DNA of 37,670 nt from positions 1 through 37,670 of the forward strand of contig JACPJE010000194.1 in the NCBI GenBank assembly GCA_016187725.1, written 5' to 3'. This document shows, in pieces, positions 23,603-32,279 of this stretch (position 1 is the first letter of the stretch; every line of letters starts with the position of its first letter). The position numbers and the translations under genes were made by a program. Origin of the DNA: Candidatus Latescibacterota bacterium (lineage in GTDB: Bacteria > Latescibacterota > UBA2968 > UBA8231). The notes beneath the pieces are model-generated. The model had not been told where the DNA came from. It did no database searches and saw only the letters and a list, made by a program, of their open reading frames with translations.

Positions 23603-23692
23603 CAGGGAGGGATGCGAACCAAGACCGGTATGGCCCGCAATCTTATAACGCATGAACAATAGGCCGGTTCCCGCCCGGGCTCAGGGCAGCTG

Positions 23693-24220
23693 ATGAAGGT
23701 CCGTCTGTACGCCGAACTGGCGGTGGCCATCGCGCTGGCCGCAGTGCTCGATCTCATATCTAAATCCTTGCCTTTGCCGAGGTTGCCTTACGGTGGCTCC
23801 ATCAGCCTGCGCGCTTTGCCCATCCTGATCATCGCCATGCGCCACGGCACCAAGGCCGGAATGATGGCCGGTGGGGGGTATGGGGTGGTGGATTTTCTCA
23901 TCCACCCGGTTTTTGTGCATCCCCTGCAATTGTTGCTCGATTATCCGATCGCCCTGGGGGCTTTGGGCAGCGCCGGTCTGGTTTGGGGGCAGCGCCCTAC
24001 ACTCTCGCGGGGACGTCTGCTGGTGGGTATTCTGCTGGCCAGTGCGTTGAGGCTGGCAGCGCATTTTGTCTCCGGGGTGGTTTTCTTCGCCCAGTTCGCA
24101 CCTGCCGGGCAACCCCTATGGCTGTATTCCCTGCTGTACAACAGCAGCTATATTGCCCCTGAGACAATTATACTTATCTTATTGACACAGTTAATATTGA
24201 GACGCATGCAAACCCGGTGA
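23693..24220 (+). CDS. thiT: Thiamine transporter ThiT (ECF S-component)
   Basis: A 175-aa, six-helix membrane protein. LPYGGSISLRALPILIIAMRHGTKAGMMAG and YGVVDFLIHPVFVHPLQLLLDYPIALGALGSAGL match the ThiT family, with the HPxQ..LDYP element that lines the thiamine pocket. ThiT captures thiamine for an energy-coupling factor transporter whose ATPases and T component must be encoded elsewhere. I looked for a TPP riboswitch upstream and did not see the CUGAGA or related conserved cores. Start ATG 23693 with AGGG nine bases upstream. Confidence 0.85.
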   Translation: MKVRLYAELAVAIALAAVLDLISKSLPLPRLPYGGSISLRALPILIIAMRHGTKAGMMAGGGYGVVDFLIHPVFVHPLQLLLDYPIALGALGSAGLVWGQRPTLSRGRLLVGILLASALRLAAHFVSGVVFFAQFAPAGQPLWLYSLLYNSSYIAPETIILILLTQLILRRMQTR

Positions 24221-24328
24221 AGAAACAGGGTTGATACTCAGCTGCATCCGGGCGGAGGGGCTGGGATCCAGGCAGCTATGGCGGCTGAATGATTTGGGTT
24301 TGGGTTGTCCGCTTATTAGATTCTAGGA

Positions 24329-24515
24329 CAAAAGGTTCCAGTACCGGAAAAATATGCCCTGCCTCTGCCAGAGGACATTCGAGTCCCTCCACAATATCTT
24401 GCGGTCATGGGGGGTACCGGGCATTGATGTTTGGCCCCCCAGTCCTCAAGTCCGAGGCATGCTTCTTGCTTCAGGGGGGAAGCAAATGGATATCTACCGG
24501 CCCACACACAGGGAC
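24329..24515 (+). ncRNA. Candidate structured leader or small RNA in a 301-bp non-coding gap
   Basis: The gap 24221-24521 has no convincing gene. It contains many nested complementary stretches: CCTCT/AGAGG (24362-24374), GGAC/GTCC (24373-24386), CCTCC/GGGGG, ATGCCC (24354) with GGGCAT (24419), CCTC/GAGG (24443-24456), GCTTC/GAAGC, and TTTG-CCCCCC (24430-24440) with GGGGGG-CAAA (24474-24486). CCCTG (24357) can also pair with CAGGG (24509). A possible promoter TTGGGT-N17-TAGATT (24294-24322) would start transcription near 24329. The transcript would be about 185 nt, the size of 6S RNA, but I do not recognise its consensus. It could instead be the 5' leader of the next gene. Confidence 0.4.
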
Positions 24516-24521
24516 TGAGCT

Positions 24522-25802
24522 ATGGAGAGAGACGATCTGCGCCAAGTCATGGAACGATTGGAGGCCGTTGGGGCCCTGTCCATCCTCTTCAAAAACCTGT
24601 GGTATGAAAAGATCAAAGAAGAGGTCGAGGACGAGAAGGTGCGGGCGTACCTCATGGTGTACGAAGATGCGGTGCCCTATGTGAACCACATCATCCAGTT
24701 CACCCACTACAGCGCCTCTTTGCTGGCCGATGGAAGGCTGGATCAGGACCGGTACGAGCGTTTGCAGATGGCTTTTGGCCAGCTCGGAGCCACCCTGCTG
24801 GGCAGGGAGGCGGATGCGGGCATGGAGATGCCGGGCCTGGACGAAATGGAATCCGCAGTCGAGATCAGCCCCGCGCAAGAGGCCGAGATGGAGGGCGATC
24901 TCTTCGAGACCGAGGAATTGCGCACCGGGCCTCAATTCCAGTCTGGGGCAGATGAGAGCATGGGCCTCGAAGGGGTGAGCCAGGACGAGGTCGAAGCCCT
25001 GCTCACCGATACCAGCAATGGCACTCCTGCGGGTATCGATTCCCTGTTTGAGACCAATAGTGACGAGGCGCAGCCGGCCTCGAGTCAGGAGGAGATCAAT
25101 GCCCTGCTGGACGAGTCGGGTGAAGAGACTGACCTGGGGGATCTGGACGAACTGCTGAGCGAAGATGCCGAGGCGCAGCCGGCTGAGGAGGCGGTGGAAC
25201 AAGTCGAGGAAGAAGCGCCCCAGGGCGAGGAAGCAGGGGAGGAGGAGCTGTCTGACCTGCTGGGATCCATGGCTGAGGAAAGCGAGGAGAAGGAAGCCGA
25301 ACTGGACCTGGGCGATCTGGAGTTTGAAGAGGAAAAGGGCGAAGAGGAGGCAGTAGAGGACGCAGACCAGGAAGCCGAACTGGACCTGGGCGATCTGGAG
25401 TTTGAAGAGGAAAAGGGCGAGGAATCCGATCTCGAGCTGGACGATTTGCTCGGAGAGGAGGACCAGGCGGGTGAGGAGGTTTCAGACGATGAGTTGACCG
25501 CCCTGCTGAACGGGGAGGAAGAAGAGCCCGCTGCACCCCAGCCCAAGGCTGCTCCCACCAAAGTCCCACCCCAGCCCAAGACCGCGCCGACCAAAGCCGC
25601 TTCCGCCCCCAAGGCCGTTCCCGCCAAAGCTGCAGCCCCGCCTCCCAAAGCCGCAGCCCCCCCCAAGGCGCCGGCCAAGGCCGCTCCCGCCCCCAAAACA
25701 GCCCCGGCTTCCAAGGCCCCAGCCAAAGCCGCCCCGGCAAAAAACGCCAAGCAGGCGGAGGACAGCATCTCCCAGGACGAGATCGACGCCCTCTTCGGCT
25801 GA
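24522..25802 (+). CDS. Acidic disordered protein with multiple FliM-like SQxEIxALL motifs
   Basis: A 426-aa protein in three parts. Residues 1-95 form a helical domain I do not recognise (LFKNLWYEKIKEEVEDEKV, YVNHIIQFTHYSASLL). Residues 96-335 are very acidic and disordered. Residues 336-410 are a Pro-Ala-Lys linker. Scattered through it are peptides like the N-terminal CheY-P-binding motif of the flagellar switch protein FliM (consensus LSQxEIDALL): VSQDEVEALL (152), GIDSLF (171), SSQEEINALL (187), VSDDELTALL (320), and at the C-terminus ISQDEIDALFG. A 26-residue unit is duplicated exactly over 17 residues (25291-25420). A hub binding response-regulator-like partners is an inference. No flagellar or chemotaxis genes adjoin. 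Strong terminator downstream. Confidence 0.75.
   Translation: MERDDLRQVMERLEAVGALSILFKNLWYEKIKEEVEDEKVRAYLMVYEDAVPYVNHIIQFTHYSASLLADGRLDQDRYERLQMAFGQLGATLLGREADAGMEMPGLDEMESAVEISPAQEAEMEGDLFETEELRTGPQFQSGADESMGLEGVSQDEVEALLTDTSNGTPAGIDSLFETNSDEAQPASSQEEINALLDESGEETDLGDLDELLSEDAEAQPAEEAVEQVEEEAPQGEEAGEEELSDLLGSMAEESEEKEAELDLGDLEFEEEKGEEEAVEDADQEAELDLGDLEFEEEKGEESDLELDDLLGEEDQAGEEVSDDELTALLNGEEEEPAAPQPKAAPTKVPPQPKTAPTKAASAPKAVPAKAAAPPPKAAAPPKAPAKAAPAPKTAPASKAPAKAAPAKNAKQAEDSISQDEIDALFG
25291..25420. repeat. Identical 52-bp direct repeat inside the acidic protein gene
   Basis: Copies at 25291-25342 and 25369-25420 are identical; the period is 78 bp (26 codons). Each encodes EAELDLGDLEFEEEKGE. 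Nucleotide identity, not just protein identity, indicates a recent duplication. Confidence 0.9.
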
Positions 25803-25829
25803 ATTCCAGCACCCCGGAAACAGGCTTGC

Positions 25830-25858
25830 GGAGCCGGGTCATCCCGGCTCCGTTTTTT
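25830..25858 (+). terminator. Rho-independent terminator
   Basis: GGAGCCGGG, loop TCAT, CCCGGCTCC, then GTTTTTT. It lies 27 bp after the stop of the acidic protein gene and isolates it from thrC. Confidence 0.95.
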
Positions 25859-25945
25859 GTCTCCTCCTTGCCTCCGCACCTGTGCTGAGGTAGATTTAAA
25901 GCCCATCCCCGTTCCCCTGATGTCTCCTCCGATTCCGGTATAGCC

Positions 25946-27313
25946 ATGTCCTACCGCGCCTGGTTCCAATGCCTGCATTGTGAGGATGAGCGATATCCTC
26001 TGAACCAGATCATCTACGAATGCCGGAAGTGCGGCGGTCTCCTGGAAGTGCGCCACGACATGGAGGCGCTCAGCCGCAAGCCGGCCCATGAGTGGAGGAA
26101 GCTCTTCGACCAGCGCTATATGCGCACCGACTTTCCCTATGGCAGTTCGGTCTGGGGCAAGAAGGAGTTGGTCTGCCCGGTGGTGGATGACGAGAACGTC
26201 GTCTCCATGTACGAGGGAGGCAGCAATCTGTTCTGGGCCGAGCGCCTGGGCCGGGAGATCGGCATCGAGGATCTGTGGATCAAACAATGCGGCAACAGCC
26301 ATACCGGCTCCTTCAAGGACCTGGGCATGACCGTGCTGGTCTCCATGGTCAAGCAGATGATCGCCGACGGTCAGGAGATCCCGGCCGTGGCCTGCGCCTC
26401 CACCGGGGACACCTCGGCGGCCCTGGCGGCTTATTGCGCCGCAGCCGGGATTCCGGCCATCGTCTTTCTGCCCAAGGATAAGGTCTCCACCTCGCAGTTG
26501 ATCCAGCCCATCGCCAATGGCGCCCTCACCCTGACCCTGCCCACGGATTTCGACGGCTGCATGCGGGTGGCCATCGAGATGAGCCAGCGCGAGAACATCT
26601 ACCTGGCCAATTCGCGCAACTCCCTGCGCATCGAAGGCCAGAAAACCGTCGCCATCGAATTGGTGCAGCAGGACGACTGGACGGTGCCTGACTGGGTGCT
26701 CATTCCCGGGGGCAATCTGGGCAATGTCAGCGCCCTGGGCAAAGGCTTCCTGGAGATGAAGGAGATGGGGATCATCGACCGCCTGCCGCGCATCGCCGTG
26801 GCCCAGGCGGCCAATGCCAATCCCCTGTACCAGAGTTATCTGAAAGGATTTGCCGGCTTCGAGCCCCAGAAGGCCAGGACCACCCTGGCCAGCGCCATCC
26901 AGATCGGCAATCCAGTCAGCTGGGAGCGGGCCATCCGCGCTTTGAGGCGTTTCGACGGGGTGGTGGAGCAGGCCAGTGAAGACGAACTGGCCAATGCATC
27001 GGCCCGCGCCGATCGGACCGGGCTGTTCACCTGTCCCCACACCGGGGTGGCTCTGGCGGTGCTCTTCAAGCTGGTGGCGCGCCGGGTGATCGCCCCGGAC
27101 AGCAAGGTGCTGGTGATCTCCACCGCGCACGGCCTGAAGTTCCCGGATTTCAAGATCCGCTACCACGAGCACCGCCTGGAGGAGTTCGAGGTGGAGCCCC
27201 AGCACAGCAACCGCTTCATCGAGGTCGAGCCAGAGTACGAAAAGGTCCGCGCCGCGGTGTTGAAGGCACTGGAGGCTCAGCGAGCCGGCGATCAGGCCGG
27301 GCTCCCCAGGTGA
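25946..27313 (+). CDS. thrC: Threonine synthase
   Basis: A 455-aa PLP enzyme making threonine from O-phosphohomoserine. The cofactor lysine lies in [11 protein letters not shown]; the phosphate-binding glycine loop is [24 protein letters not shown] binds the substrate. At the N-terminus, CLHCEDE and [11 protein letters not shown] give a CxxC...CxxC zinc-ribbon of the kind seen in some class II threonine synthases. The gene is followed after 10 bp by a MetB-type gene, linking the two branches that diverge at activated homoserine. Start ATG 25946 follows a short leader without obvious regulatory structure. Confidence 0.95.
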   Translation: MSYRAWFQCLHCEDERYPLNQIIYECRKCGGLLEVRHDMEALSRKPAHEWRKLFDQRYMRTDFPYGSSVWGKKELVCPVVDDENVVSMYEGGSNLFWAERLGREIGIEDLWIKQCGNSHTGSFKDLGMTVLVSMVKQMIADGQEIPAVACASTGDTSAALAAYCAAAGIPAIVFLPKDKVSTSQLIQPIANGALTLTLPTDFDGCMRVAIEMSQRENIYLANSRNSLRIEGQKTVAIELVQQDDWTVPDWVLIPGGNLGNVSALGKGFLEMKEMGIIDRLPRIAVAQAANANPLYQSYLKGFAGFEPQKARTTLASAIQIGNPVSWERAIRALRRFDGVVEQASEDELANASARADRTGLFTCPHTGVALAVLFKLVARRVIAPDSKVLVISTAHGLKFPDFKIRYHEHRLEEFEVEPQHSNRFIEVEPEYEKVRAAVLKALEAQRAGDQAGLPR

Positions 27314-27323
27314 AGGCAGATCT

Positions 27324-28511
27324 ATGAGCCAGGAGCAGCAGTCCTTCCGGGGAGAGTCCACCAGGTCCGTGCACAGCGGGGAGGAAAGGGGCAAGTTCGC
27401 CCGCTCCCTGACCAACCCCATCGCCCAGACCGCCACCTTCGTCTTCGACAATCTGGACGAGTTCACCGACTTCAAGGCGGGCAAGGTCAAGCATTTTGAA
27501 TACGGCCGGTACGGCAACCCCACGGTCCGGGCCGCCGAGTGCAAACTGGCCGCCCTCGAAGGGGGGGAGGAAGCCCTGCTCTTTCCCACGGGCATGGCCG
27601 CGGTGACCTCGGTGCTCTTGGCGATGTTGCGGCAAGGACAGCACGTGGTCTTCATGGAGGACTGCTACCGCCGCACCGTGCAGTTCTGCAAAATCATCCA
27701 GAAGTTCGGGGTGGAAAGCACGGCGGTACCGCCAGGGGACTGGGCGGCGCTGGCGGCGGCGGTGCGCCCCGCCACCCGCATCCTCTTTGCCGAGTCGCCC
27801 ACCAATCCGCACCTCCATGTGATCGATCTGGAGCGCCTGGTGCCCTTTGCCCGGGAGCGCCGGCTCAAGGTGCTCATCGACAGCACCTTTGCCACGCCGG
27901 TCAACCAGCGGCCCCTGGAATTCGGGGTGGACCTGGTCATCCACAGCGCCACCAAATACCTGGGGGGCCACAATGACCTGATGGCCGGCTCGGTGTGCGG
28001 GGGGGCTCCCATGGTCGCCGCCATCAAGGATTTCCGCAATGTGGTGGGCACCATGGTGGACCCGCAGTCCGCCTATCTGTTGATCCGCGGCCTGAAGACC
28101 CTGGCCCTGCGCATGGAAAGGCAGAATCATACGGCCCTGCGCATGGCCCAGTACCTCGAACAACACCCCAAGATCCGGCGGGTCTATTACCCCGGGCTGC
28201 CCAGCCATCCAGACTACCAGGTCGCCAGCCGGCAGATGCGGGGTTTTGGCGGGGTGGTCAGCTTCGATATCGCCGGCGATTTGGCGCGCACCCGCAACTT
28301 CATCCACGCCCTGCGCCTGCCCTACCTGGCGCCCAGTCTGGGGGGGGTGGAGAGCCTGGTCTCCCATCCGGCCACCCTCTCCTATTACGATCTTTCCGCA
28401 GAAGAGCGGCAGGCCATCGGGATCAAGGACGAACTGGTGCGCTACTCGGTGGGGATCGAAGATGCGGAGGCGTTGCTGGAGGACCTGGAGCAGGCCCTGG
28501 CCCGGATCTGA
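27324..28511 (+). CDS. metB: Cystathionine gamma-synthase / Cys-Met PLP-dependent enzyme
   Basis: A 395-aa member of the Cys/Met metabolism PLP family. The Schiff-base lysine is in HSATKYLGGHNDLMAGSV. Also diagnostic are YGRYGNPTVRAAECKLAALEGGEEALLFPTGMAAV, FAESPTNPHLHVIDL, and SLGGVESLVSHPATLSYYDL. It likely joins an activated homoserine to cysteine or sulfide in methionine synthesis. Adjacent thrC makes O-phosphohomoserine a plausible substrate, as in plants, but an acylated homoserine is equally possible from sequence alone. Start ATG 27324. The gene converges with the toxin gene, whose stop abuts its own (TGATCA). Confidence 0.9.
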   Translation: MSQEQQSFRGESTRSVHSGEERGKFARSLTNPIAQTATFVFDNLDEFTDFKAGKVKHFEYGRYGNPTVRAAECKLAALEGGEEALLFPTGMAAVTSVLLAMLRQGQHVVFMEDCYRRTVQFCKIIQKFGVESTAVPPGDWAALAAAVRPATRILFAESPTNPHLHVIDLERLVPFARERRLKVLIDSTFATPVNQRPLEFGVDLVIHSATKYLGGHNDLMAGSVCGGAPMVAAIKDFRNVVGTMVDPQSAYLLIRGLKTLALRMERQNHTALRMAQYLEQHPKIRRVYYPGLPSHPDYQVASRQMRGFGGVVSFDIAGDLARTRNFIHALRLPYLAPSLGGVESLVSHPATLSYYDLSAEERQAIGIKDELVRYSVGIEDAEALLEDLEQALARI

Positions 28512-28940
28512 TCAGAGACTCAGATTGGCCAGCAGGATGGTCCAGGGCAGGCTGGAGATCTTGCGGTAGACCAACTCGTCGGCGGTCACCATCTGGCAGC
28601 GCAACTGGGCGCTGAGGGCCACGGCTCCGGACGCAAAGGTGCTGATATCGTGCTCGAAGGCGATCTTGGCCGCCTTGTTCAGGAGATCATAGCTGTAGGG
28701 AACGACAGTGATGTGCATGTACTCGAGGCTGGCCAGGGCGGTTTCGAGCAACTCGCAGTCGAAGTGCCGGCTCTCCTTGAGGACGTGGATGAGTTCGTAG
28801 ATGACCTGGTCCAGCACCACCAGCTCGACGGACTGGTCGAGGTGCTCCTGGCGCAGCCGCAAGGCCCTTTCCGTGTCCTGCTCGTTGGTCTGGGAAAACC
28901 AATGGAGGAGGACCGAGGTGTCGAGGGCGTAGCGGATCAT
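28512..28940 (-). CDS. PIN-domain (VapC-like) toxin with substituted active-site position
   Basis: A 142-aa PIN-fold protein, normally a Mg-dependent ribonuclease. It begins MIRYALDTSVLLHWF (Asp7) and has LDQVIYELIHVL (Glu49) and a late MVTADE (Asp121). The position expected to hold the third acid in the usual DAxIAATA helix reads TFASGAVALSA (residues 101-111), with Phe/Ala instead of Asp, so activity may be weakened or the geometry differs. It overlaps the antitoxin gene by 4 bp (ATGA). Reads in the opposite direction to the flanking metB and methyltransferase genes. Confidence 0.8.
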   Translation of the reverse strand: MIRYALDTSVLLHWFSQTNEQDTERALRLRQEHLDQSVELVVLDQVIYELIHVLKESRHFDCELLETALASLEYMHITVVPYSYDLLNKAAKIAFEHDISTFASGAVALSAQLRCQMVTADELVYRKISSLPWTILLANLSL

Positions 28941-29194
28941 GGTTTTTTGCGCTCTTCGCGCAGGATCTTGAGCGCATCCCAGGGAGGCAGGTTCTGGCGC
29001 AGCCTATCCTGCAATTCCATGGCCTTCTGGATATCGGCCTGACGCTGCTGGCGCTGGTCGTTTTCCTCCCGGCGTTCCAGGTAGACCAAAAAGGACTGGC
29101 GGATCAGCTGGCTGCGGTTCAGGCCCTCCTCCTCGGCGACCTGGTCCATCTGTTCCAGGATCTCCTCCGGCAGCATGATATTGACGCGCGGCAT
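28937..29194 (-). CDS. Ribbon-helix-helix (CopG-like) antitoxin
   Basis: An 85-aa protein with an N-terminal RHH domain: PRVNIMLPEEILEQMDQVAEEEGLNRSQLIRQSFLVYLE. The tail (RQNLPPWDALKILREER) would block the PIN partner. As with such pairs, the complex probably represses its own promoter in the 70-bp gap to the divergent methyltransferase gene. ATG 29194 with GGGAGGA a few bases upstream (minus strand TGGGAGGAAGAACTG). Confidence 0.85.
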   Translation of the reverse strand: MPRVNIMLPEEILEQMDQVAEEEGLNRSQLIRQSFLVYLERREENDQRQQRQADIQKAMELQDRLRQNLPPWDALKILREERKKP

Positions 29195-29264
29195 CAGTTC
29201 TTCCTCCCACTGGGGCTGGGAATCGGCAAGTTAGTGCAGCCCCTGACACCTGTCAAGGCGGTGC

Positions 29265-30221
29265 GTGGCCAGTTCAGAAGTCGATTGGCATCGGGAGATG
29301 CTGGCGGATCTACCCAGGGTGCAGGCCATGGGAGCCGCCCTCCGCGAGGCAATGCGCCCCGGCGACGTGGTGCTGGACATCGGCACCGGCAGCGGCCTGC
29401 TGGCCATGCTGGCCTGCAGGGGGGGAGCCGACAGGGTCTACGCAGTGGAAAGGGGCCAGATCCTGGAAGTGGCCTGGCAACTGGCCCGGCACAATGGCCT
29501 GGAGAAATGCATCGAGTTCATCCCCGGCTACTCGACCAAAGTGGAACTCCCCGAACGGGTGGATCTGGTGGTGGCCGAACTGATCGGTGACTTTGGCCTG
29601 GATGAGGGGATCTGGCCGGTGTTTGCCGATGCGCGTCGGCGCTTTCTCAAGGAAGGGGGGCGTCTGCTGCCCGATGGGCTGGGGCTGTACCTGGCCCCCA
29701 CGGCCGAAGGCGGGCAGTACCTGGACTGGGTGGCTCCCCTGCAGCAGGCCACTGGCCTGGATTTCAGCCCCCTGCGCGCCTTGTCCAGCCAGGTGTCCAG
29801 AAACCTGTGGGCAGACGCCCACAGCCTGTTGGGTCCGGGCAGTTGCATGTTGCGCTGCAGCCTGTATGAGGATGGACCACCGGTCCCTGAAGGCGAGGTG
29901 GAGGTGTTGATCCAGCAGGCCGGCGCTCTGACAGGCTGGGTGGGCTGGTTCGAGGCCTGCGCGCAGGGAGCGGTCTTCCTCTCCACAGCCCCGCCCATTC
30001 TCGGTTCCAGTTGGTCCAATGTCTTTTTCCCCATCGGGGAGGCGGTCCAGGTAGAGCCGGGAGACCAAGTTTCCCTGAAGGTGCGCCTGGACCGGCAATT
30101 CTGGAGCTGGGAATTCAAGGTGCCACGCCTGGGTCTGGAACGGCACTGCAGCGACTTCAACAGCTACCCGCCGGGCCTCTTCAAACCCAAACCAAAGAAA
30201 AGAGATGAGACGCATGGATAA
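29265..30221 (+). CDS. Protein arginine methyltransferase-like SAM enzyme
   Basis: A 318-aa protein with the class I methyltransferase motif [20 protein letters not shown], acidic-loop YAVERGQI, and a PRMT-type layout: an N-terminal [20 protein letters not shown] resembles the H.xMLxDxxRxxxYxxAI helix of PRMTs, [13 protein letters not shown] takes the place of the double-Glu loop, and a C-terminal beta-rich half follows ([16 protein letters not shown]). One acidic residue of the double-Glu loop is clear; the match is partial, so the substrate may be a protein Arg or another nucleophile. Start GTG 29265. It overlaps hemB by 17 bp. Confidence 0.7.
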   Translation: MASSEVDWHREMLADLPRVQAMGAALREAMRPGDVVLDIGTGSGLLAMLACRGGADRVYAVERGQILEVAWQLARHNGLEKCIEFIPGYSTKVELPERVDLVVAELIGDFGLDEGIWPVFADARRRFLKEGGRLLPDGLGLYLAPTAEGGQYLDWVAPLQQATGLDFSPLRALSSQVSRNLWADAHSLLGPGSCMLRCSLYEDGPPVPEGEVEVLIQQAGALTGWVGWFEACAQGAVFLSTAPPILGSSWSNVFFPIGEAVQVEPGDQVSLKVRLDRQFWSWEFKVPRLGLERHCSDFNSYPPGLFKPKPKKRDETHG

Positions 30222-31203
30222 GGAATCCGTCCTGGAGGTGGGGGCACCCCGGCCCCGCCGGCTGCGTTCAGGGCCGCTGCTGCGCCGGATGGTGCGCGAG
30301 ACCCAACTGCGGCGCGAGGATCTGATCCTGCCCCTCTTCGTCTGCCCCGGAACCGGGGTGCGGCGGGAGATCCCCTCCATGCCGGGCAACTATCAACTCT
30401 CCATCGACCAGCTGGTGGAGGAGAGCCGCCAGGTGGCCGACCTGGGGATTCCGGCCATCATCCTCTTCGGCATCCCCCCGCGCAAGGACGCGGTGGGCAG
30501 CAGCGGATACGATCCCCAGGGCATCATCCCCCAGGCCCTGCGGGCGCTGAAGGAAGCCCGGCTCGAGTTGCTGCTCATCGCCGACGTGTGCCTGTGCGAG
30601 TACACCGACCACGGACATTGCGGGGTGCTGCACGGGGAGGAGGTGGCCAACGACCCCACCGTGGAGTTGCTGGGCAGGGAGGCGCTGGTCTACGCCCAGG
30701 CCGGGGCGGATATCATCGCCCCTTCGGACATGATGGACGGCCGGGTGGGGCACATCCGCCTGGTGCTGGACACCCAGGGCTTGACCCATATTCCCATCAT
30801 GGCCTATGCCGCCAAATTCGCCTCCGGGTTCTACGGGCCCTTCCGCCAGGCCGCCGAGTCTACCCCCCAATTCGGCGACCGGCGAGGGTACCAGATGGAC
30901 CCGGCCAACGCCCGCGAGGCCCTGCGCGAGATCGAGTTGGACCTGCGCGAAGGGGCCGACCTGATCATGGTCAAGCCGGCCCTGGCCTATCTGGACATCA
31001 TCCGGGCTGCCAGGGAGCGGTTCCCAGCGCCCATCGCCGCCTACAACGTGAGCGGGGAGTACTCCATGGTCAAGGCGGCGGCGCAGTTGGGGTGGATCGA
31101 CGAGGTGCGCATCCGCGACGAGATTCTGCTGGCCATCAAGCGGGCGGGGGCCGATCTGATCCTGACCTATTTCGCCAAGGAAGTGGCGCGCGTCCTGCCT
31201 TGA
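30205..31203 (+). CDS. hemB: Porphobilinogen synthase (delta-aminolevulinate dehydratase)
   Basis: A 332-aa enzyme condensing two 5-aminolevulinates to porphobilinogen in haem synthesis. It has the Cys-type zinc site [14 protein letters not shown], Schiff-base lysines in [16 protein letters not shown] and [14 protein letters not shown], and [14 protein letters not shown]. So it is the zinc-dependent class. Two starts are possible, ATG 30205 and ATG 30214; neither has a clear ribosome site. Both overlap the methyltransferase gene, suggesting coupling. The prs-like gene follows after 21 bp. Confidence 0.96.
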   Translation: MRRMDKESVLEVGAPRPRRLRSGPLLRRMVRETQLRREDLILPLFVCPGTGVRREIPSMPGNYQLSIDQLVEESRQVADLGIPAIILFGIPPRKDAVGSSGYDPQGIIPQALRALKEARLELLLIADVCLCEYTDHGHCGVLHGEEVANDPTVELLGREALVYAQAGADIIAPSDMMDGRVGHIRLVLDTQGLTHIPIMAYAAKFASGFYGPFRQAAESTPQFGDRRGYQMDPANAREALREIELDLREGADLIMVKPALAYLDIIRAARERFPAPIAAYNVSGEYSMVKAAAQLGWIDEVRIRDEILLAIKRAGADLILTYFAKEVARVLP

Positions 31204-31224
31204 GACCAAGGACAAGAGGGCCAG

Positions 31225-32169
31225 ATGAAAAACTACCTGAAGATCATGGCCGGCAGCAGCAACCCCGAGCTCGCCCAGGAGATCTGCGACTACCTGGACA
31301 TGCCGGCGGGGAGGTTGCACATCGAGCGGGCGGCCAACGACAACATCAAGGTCAAGATCATGGAGAACGTCCGCGAGGACGATGTCTTCGTGATCCAGAG
31401 TTCAGCTTCGCCGGTCAACGACCACTTCATCGAGCTGCTGCTGATCATCGACGCCCTCAAGTACGCCTCGGCCCGGCGCATCACCGCGGTCTTGCCCTAT
31501 TACCCCTATGTGCGCTCGGACAAGAAGGACGAACCGCGCATCTCCATCAGCGCCCGCCTGGTGGCCGATCTGCTGGGCACGGCCGGGGCCAACCGCATCC
31601 TGACCCTGACCCTGCATTCACCGCAGATCGTGGCCTTTTCGCGCATCCCGGTGGACCAGCTGTGGGCCACGGACCTGATCTGCCGCCACCTGTTGCAGAC
31701 CAAGGATCTGCGCGAGGCCGTGGTCGTCTCCCCCGACGTGGGCAGCGCTGACGAGGCCAGCTTCTACGCCCACAAGCTGGAGCTGCCCCTGGCCATCATG
31801 GACAAGCGCCGGCGGGGAGACGACGAGAAGGCGGTGATTCTCAATGTGATCGGCGACATAGAGGGGAAGGATGCCCTGCTCTTCGACGACGAGGTGCTCA
31901 CCGGCGGTTCCATGATGGAAGCCATACGCCTGCTCAAGCAGAAAGGGGCCCGACGCATCATGGCCGGCTGCACCCATGGGGTTTTCTCAGGCAAGGCCCT
32001 GGAGCGCATCAATTCCTCCGCCATCGAGACCTTTGTCACCACCAACACCATCCCCTTGCCCAAAGGCCAACCGACCAGGAAGCTCGAAGTGATCTCCGTG
32101 GCCAGGCTCATCGGGGATGCGGTCAAGGCCATCCACCACGGGGAATCGGTCAGCAGGTTGGTGGAGTGA
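31225..32169 (+). CDS. Ribose-phosphate pyrophosphokinase-like protein, copy 1
   Basis: A 314-aa member of the PRPP synthetase family with AVLPYYPYVRSDKKDEPRIS, TLTLHSPQIVAF, VVVSPDVG and IMDKRRRGDD. Against E. coli Prs (from memory), several ATP and ribose contacts differ: FSDGE is AANDN, ARQDR is VRSDK, and the PRPP loop DDMIDTGGT is DDEVLTGGS, with Leu for the third Asp. The flexible-loop KRR and metal His are kept. It belongs to a paralogous branch that probably still makes PRPP, but activity is not certain. It starts a purine-salvage-like block with apt and a second copy. ATG 31225, GAGGGCC upstream. Confidence 0.85.
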   Translation: MKNYLKIMAGSSNPELAQEICDYLDMPAGRLHIERAANDNIKVKIMENVREDDVFVIQSSASPVNDHFIELLLIIDALKYASARRITAVLPYYPYVRSDKKDEPRISISARLVADLLGTAGANRILTLTLHSPQIVAFSRIPVDQLWATDLICRHLLQTKDLREAVVVSPDVGSADEASFYAHKLELPLAIMDKRRRGDDEKAVILNVIGDIEGKDALLFDDEVLTGGSMMEAIRLLKQKGARRIMAGCTHGVFSGKALERINSSAIETFVTTNTIPLPKGQPTRKLEVISVARLIGDAVKAIHHGESVSRLVE

Positions 32170-32279
32170 GGTGCCTTATTACCACATAAAATATAATACG
32201 TAAACATAAATTGACAGTCCCATCACCGCGGTCGTAGTTTATAGAACCCCGAGCAAGTTTATCTCTGGCAAGCAAAAGC

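Noticed and set aside
23603..23692. TPP riboswitch upstream of thiT
   Set aside because: No CUGAGA or the downstream conserved core of the THI element; only a simple hairpin lies at 23570-23602.
24329..24515. SRP RNA, tmRNA or RNase P RNA
   Set aside because: None of their conserved cores (SRP GGAAG/GCAGCC domain, tmRNA alanine acceptor, P4 helix) could be found.
25085..27655. Long open frame of more than 800 codons on the minus strand
   Set aside because: It lies antisense to the acidic repeat protein, thrC and the start of metB. Its predicted protein is low-complexity Ser/Pro/Gly/Ala and reflects GC-rich codon bias of the real genes.
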